The notes under the pieces: generated by a model
Database searches by the model: none
What the model saw: only the letters and a program-made list of their open reading frames with translations
What the model was told of the DNA's origin: nothing
NCBI GenBank assembly: GCA_013288325.1
Contig: JABDCB010000018.1
Coordinates: 1-45,877 of the forward strand
Length of the DNA stretch: 45,877 nt
Origin: Bacteroidota bacterium
GTDB taxonomy: Bacteria; Bacteroidota; Bacteroidia; Palsa-965
Direction of reading: 5' to 3'
Shown here: positions 43,672 through 45,877 of the stretch, one piece after another
Layout of the letters: each line of letters starts with the position of its first letter
How positions within the stretch are numbered: position 1 is the first letter of the stretch
Position numbers and translations under genes: made by a program

Positions 43672-45877
43672 TTAGCTATATAGCCACACCCGCATGAGGG
43701 AAAGCAATTGTTCAATATTTACCGGTTTGGCCACATAGTCTGACATACCAGCATGCAGACATTTTTCCCTGTCTCCTTTCATTGCCTTTGCCGTAAGGGC
43801 AATGATCGGTATTTTGGCAAAGTTTGGAAGGTTACGGATTGCCCTGGTGGCTTCATATCCATCCATTTCGGGCATCATGATATCCATTAATATAATTTCA
43901 ATGCCTTTGTTTTCCTTTATCAACTTCAATGCCGCAACCCCGTTTTCGGCTGTTATGCATTTCATGCCTTCCTCTTCAAGCGCATTGGTGAGGGAGTAAA
44001 TATTGCGGATGTCATCATCCACCACCAGCACTTTTTTATTCTTCAGCACCTCATCCGTTTTATGCAGCTTACGAATGATATTTTGCTTTTCTTTTGGCAA
44101 GCGCGACTCCACCCTGTGCAGGAAGAGCATGGTTTCGTCCAGCAGACGTTCCTGAGAATCGGCTGTTTTGAGCACTACCGTATTTGCAAACTTCATCAGA
44201 TGAGTATTCTCTTCCTTTGTCAGATCCTTACCGGTATATACTACAATAGGAATCTTTTTGAGGCCTTCGTCCGATTTAATCTTTTCCAGCAAATCGAAGC
44301 CGGTCATATCCGGCAATCCAAGATCAACGATTACACAATCAAAATTGCCGTTGCGCAGCATATCAAAGGCTTCCGAACCCGAATAGGCCGAGAATGTTTT
44401 GACATCTCCGTTACCGATCAGTTCCTTGATGGCTTTATTCTGTGTTTCATTGTCTTCTACAATGAGCAGCTTCTTTAGTTTCTTATTGATAAAGTCTTCG
44501 ATCTTATCGAATGTATGCTGCAAATCCGTTTTGGAGATCGGTTTGCGGATAAAGTCAAATGCGCCGAGCTCCAATCCCTCTCTTCGTTTATCATATCCGG
44601 AAATAATCTGAACAGGGATATGCCTCAGGCTCGGGTCATTTTTCAGGTGTTTGAGCACCTCTGTTCCATCCATCACCGGCAGCTTCATATCCAGAATGAT
44701 TGCATCCGGGTTGTAGAATCGTGCAAAGCTGAGACCTATATTTCCCTGGCCGGCCACAATGCCTTTATAATTCCGTTCTCTTACAAAATCAAGCATGATT
44801 TTGGAGAACTCCAGATCATCTTCCATGATCAGGATAATCTTATCGTTTTCGTTTATAGTATGACGGTCGTCGTTTACATGGTCATTGACCATAGCATCCG
44901 AATCCGTTTCGAGGCTTCTGACATGCGGAGGTGGGACCTTTCTTCTTTCCCTGATCTCCACTTTTCGCTCTACCGGACCCATGATGGATGCATCGTATTT
45001 AAACGGGAGGAACAGGGTAAAAGTGCTTCCTTTTCCTTCTTCACTGTGCAGATGAATCTCGCCACCCAACGCATTGGCCAGCTCTCGGCTGATAGAAAGT
45101 CCGAGTCCGGTGCCTCCGTATTTTCGTTTGGTTGAACCGTCGGCTTGCTGAAATGCTTCGAATATGACTCCCTGTTTATCGGGCGATATTCCGATACCGG
45201 TATCGCTTACATCAAAACGGGCAATGGCTGGTGCCTGTTGCAGCTTCCTGTTCCGGAATGTGATATCATGTTGTGCCTCCTTAATAGACAGCGTTACTTT
45301 TCCTCCCTTACCGGTAAATTTGAATGCATTGGATAATAAGTTCCGCAGAATTTGTTCCAGACGCTGTTTATCGGTTATAAAGGATTTTACTTCCCCTTCA
45401 TCCACCGATACGCTGAAATCGATGGCCCTGCTTTTTGCCAGTTCGGTAAACATGGAATCCACATCCGAATTGATTTCTCTCACATTTACTTCTGCAATAT
45501 CCAGTTCCATCTTGCCGGACTCTACTTTGGAAAGATCCAGAATTTCATTGATCAGGTTCAGCAGATCGGTACCGGAGCTGTAAATATTTTTGGAGAACTC
45601 CACTTCTTTACCTCCGAGTGTTTTCGTTTTATTTTCCGCCAGCAGTTGAGATAAGATGAGGATGCTGTTAAGGGGCGTACGAAGCTCGTGCGACATATTA
45701 GCCAGGAATTCCGATTTGTATTTGCTCGTAACTTCCAGCTCTCTGGCCTTTGTTTCAATATCCATTTTGGCATTTTCCAGCTTCTCTTTCTGCTCTTCCA
45801 GCAGATTGGCTTTTTCTTCCAGCTCCTCGTTGGTCTGCTGTAATTCTTCCTGTTGGGTTTTTAGCTCTGCTTCCGAT
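43672..45877 (-). CDS. Hybrid histidine kinase with three receivers (partial at window edge)
   Basis: The N-terminal part is cut by the right window edge: the frame remains open through 45877 with a coiled-coil (QQEELQQTNEELEEKANLLE), so the inner ATG at 45765 is not the start. Domains from the cut end: coiled coil, HisKA (H in EFLANMSHELRTPLNS), HATPase (NLLSNAFKFT, DTGIGIS, GTGLGLSISREL), then three receivers: IILIMEDDLEFSK with D in AIILDMKLP; KLLIVEDNETQNK with D in VIVDLGLP; VLVVDDDIRN with D in ILMDIMMP. A HAMP or GAF sensor probably lies beyond the edge. It is first in the operon. Confidence 0.93.
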   Translation of the reverse strand, partial: SEAELKTQQEELQQTNEELEEKANLLEEQKEKLENAKMDIETKARELEVTSKYKSEFLANMSHELRTPLNSILILSQLLAENKTKTLGGKEVEFSKNIYSSGTDLLNLINEILDLSKVESGKMELDIAEVNVREINSDVDSMFTELAKSRAIDFSVSVDEGEVKSFITDKQRLEQILRNLLSNAFKFTGKGGKVTLSIKEAQHDITFRNRKLQQAPAIARFDVSDTGIGISPDKQGVIFEAFQQADGSTKRKYGGTGLGLSISRELANALGGEIHLHSEEGKGSTFTLFLPFKYDASIMGPVERKVEIRERRKVPPPHVRSLETDSDAMVNDHVNDDRHTINENDKIILIMEDDLEFSKIMLDFVRERNYKGIVAGQGNIGLSFARFYNPDAIILDMKLPVMDGTEVLKHLKNDPSLRHIPVQIISGYDKRREGLELGAFDFIRKPISKTDLQHTFDKIEDFINKKLKKLLIVEDNETQNKAIKELIGNGDVKTFSAYSGSEAFDMLRNGNFDCVIVDLGLPDMTGFDLLEKIKSDEGLKKIPIVVYTGKDLTKEENTHLMKFANTVVLKTADSQERLLDETMLFLHRVESRLPKEKQNIIRKLHKTDEVLKNKKVLVVDDDIRNIYSLTNALEEEGMKCITAENGVAALKLIKENKGIEIILMDIMMPEMDGYEATRAIRNLPNFAKIPIIALTAKAMKGDREKCLHAGMSDYVAKPVNIEQLLSLMRVWLYS

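Overview
This 45.9 kb window looks like chromosomal DNA of a Bacteroidota bacterium, probably of the Chitinophagales or Sphingobacteriales type; the genus cannot be fixed from sequence alone. The signs are a gliding-motility-associated (type IX secretion) C-terminal domain protein, DUF2911, DUF3109 and GlxA/DoxX/VOC families common in this phylum, many secreted proteins cleaved after AQ or SQ, near absence of Shine-Dalgarno sites, and several copies of the Bacteroidota promoter (TTG, 19-20 bp, TAnnTTTG). In a few cases that -7 box sits only 4-6 bp before the ATG, which predicts leaderless mRNAs. No transposase, phage gene, CRISPR array or rRNA was seen.

Layout. 0.1-5.9 kb: ribonucleotide reductase R2 (nrdB), a DUF3109 cysteine-cluster protein, an OprB-type porin and a large PrsW-family membrane protease. 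5.95-6.74 kb: a gene-free stretch built of imperfect 21-bp repeats in two opposed arrays with two copies of an 18-bp perfect palindrome. 6.7-12.3 kb: housekeeping translation and nucleotide genes (glyS, pth, rplY, prs, tRNA-Leu), a four-helix-bundle protein and a secreted peroxiredoxin-like protein that lacks the peroxidatic cysteine. 12.6-17.7 kb: a rifampicin phosphotransferase-like enzyme with an atypically strong ribosome binding site, a soluble PAS histidine kinase and a VOC protein; the last two are each preceded by a copy of the same ~88-bp promoter-like block. 17.9-20.5 kb: an ArsR regulator with two tandem 16-bp operator-like sites, then AHSA1, YdeI/DUF1801, DoxX and SDR genes. 20.6-24.2 kb: a VWA/AAA ATPase pair divergent from a metallo-beta-lactamase-fold hydrolase.

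24.35-28.74 kb is the most interesting gene set: YceI (lipid/isoprenoid carrier fold), UbiA prenyltransferase, type III polyketide synthase, methyltransferase and FAD oxidoreductase. The last four overlap by 4, 8 and 20 bp. The PKS-methyltransferase-flavoprotein order is that of the srsABC phenolic-lipid operon of Streptomyces; adding UbiA and YceI suggests a prenylated or quinone-like membrane lipid, which is inference.

28.8-35.9 kb: a type IX secreted PKD protein, an MFS exporter, DUF2911, and a GlxA-type AraC regulator divergent from two VOC proteins, DoxX and a small conserved protein. This resembles the 17-20 kb module and may have arisen by duplication. 36.0-39.9 kb: a secreted esterase and a DUF748/AsmA-like membrane protein. 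40.0-45.9 kb: a minus-strand signalling operon (three-receiver hybrid histidine kinase, cut by the window edge; response regulator; CheR; CheB; receiver-PAS-PAS kinase) with no chemoreceptor or CheA in view.
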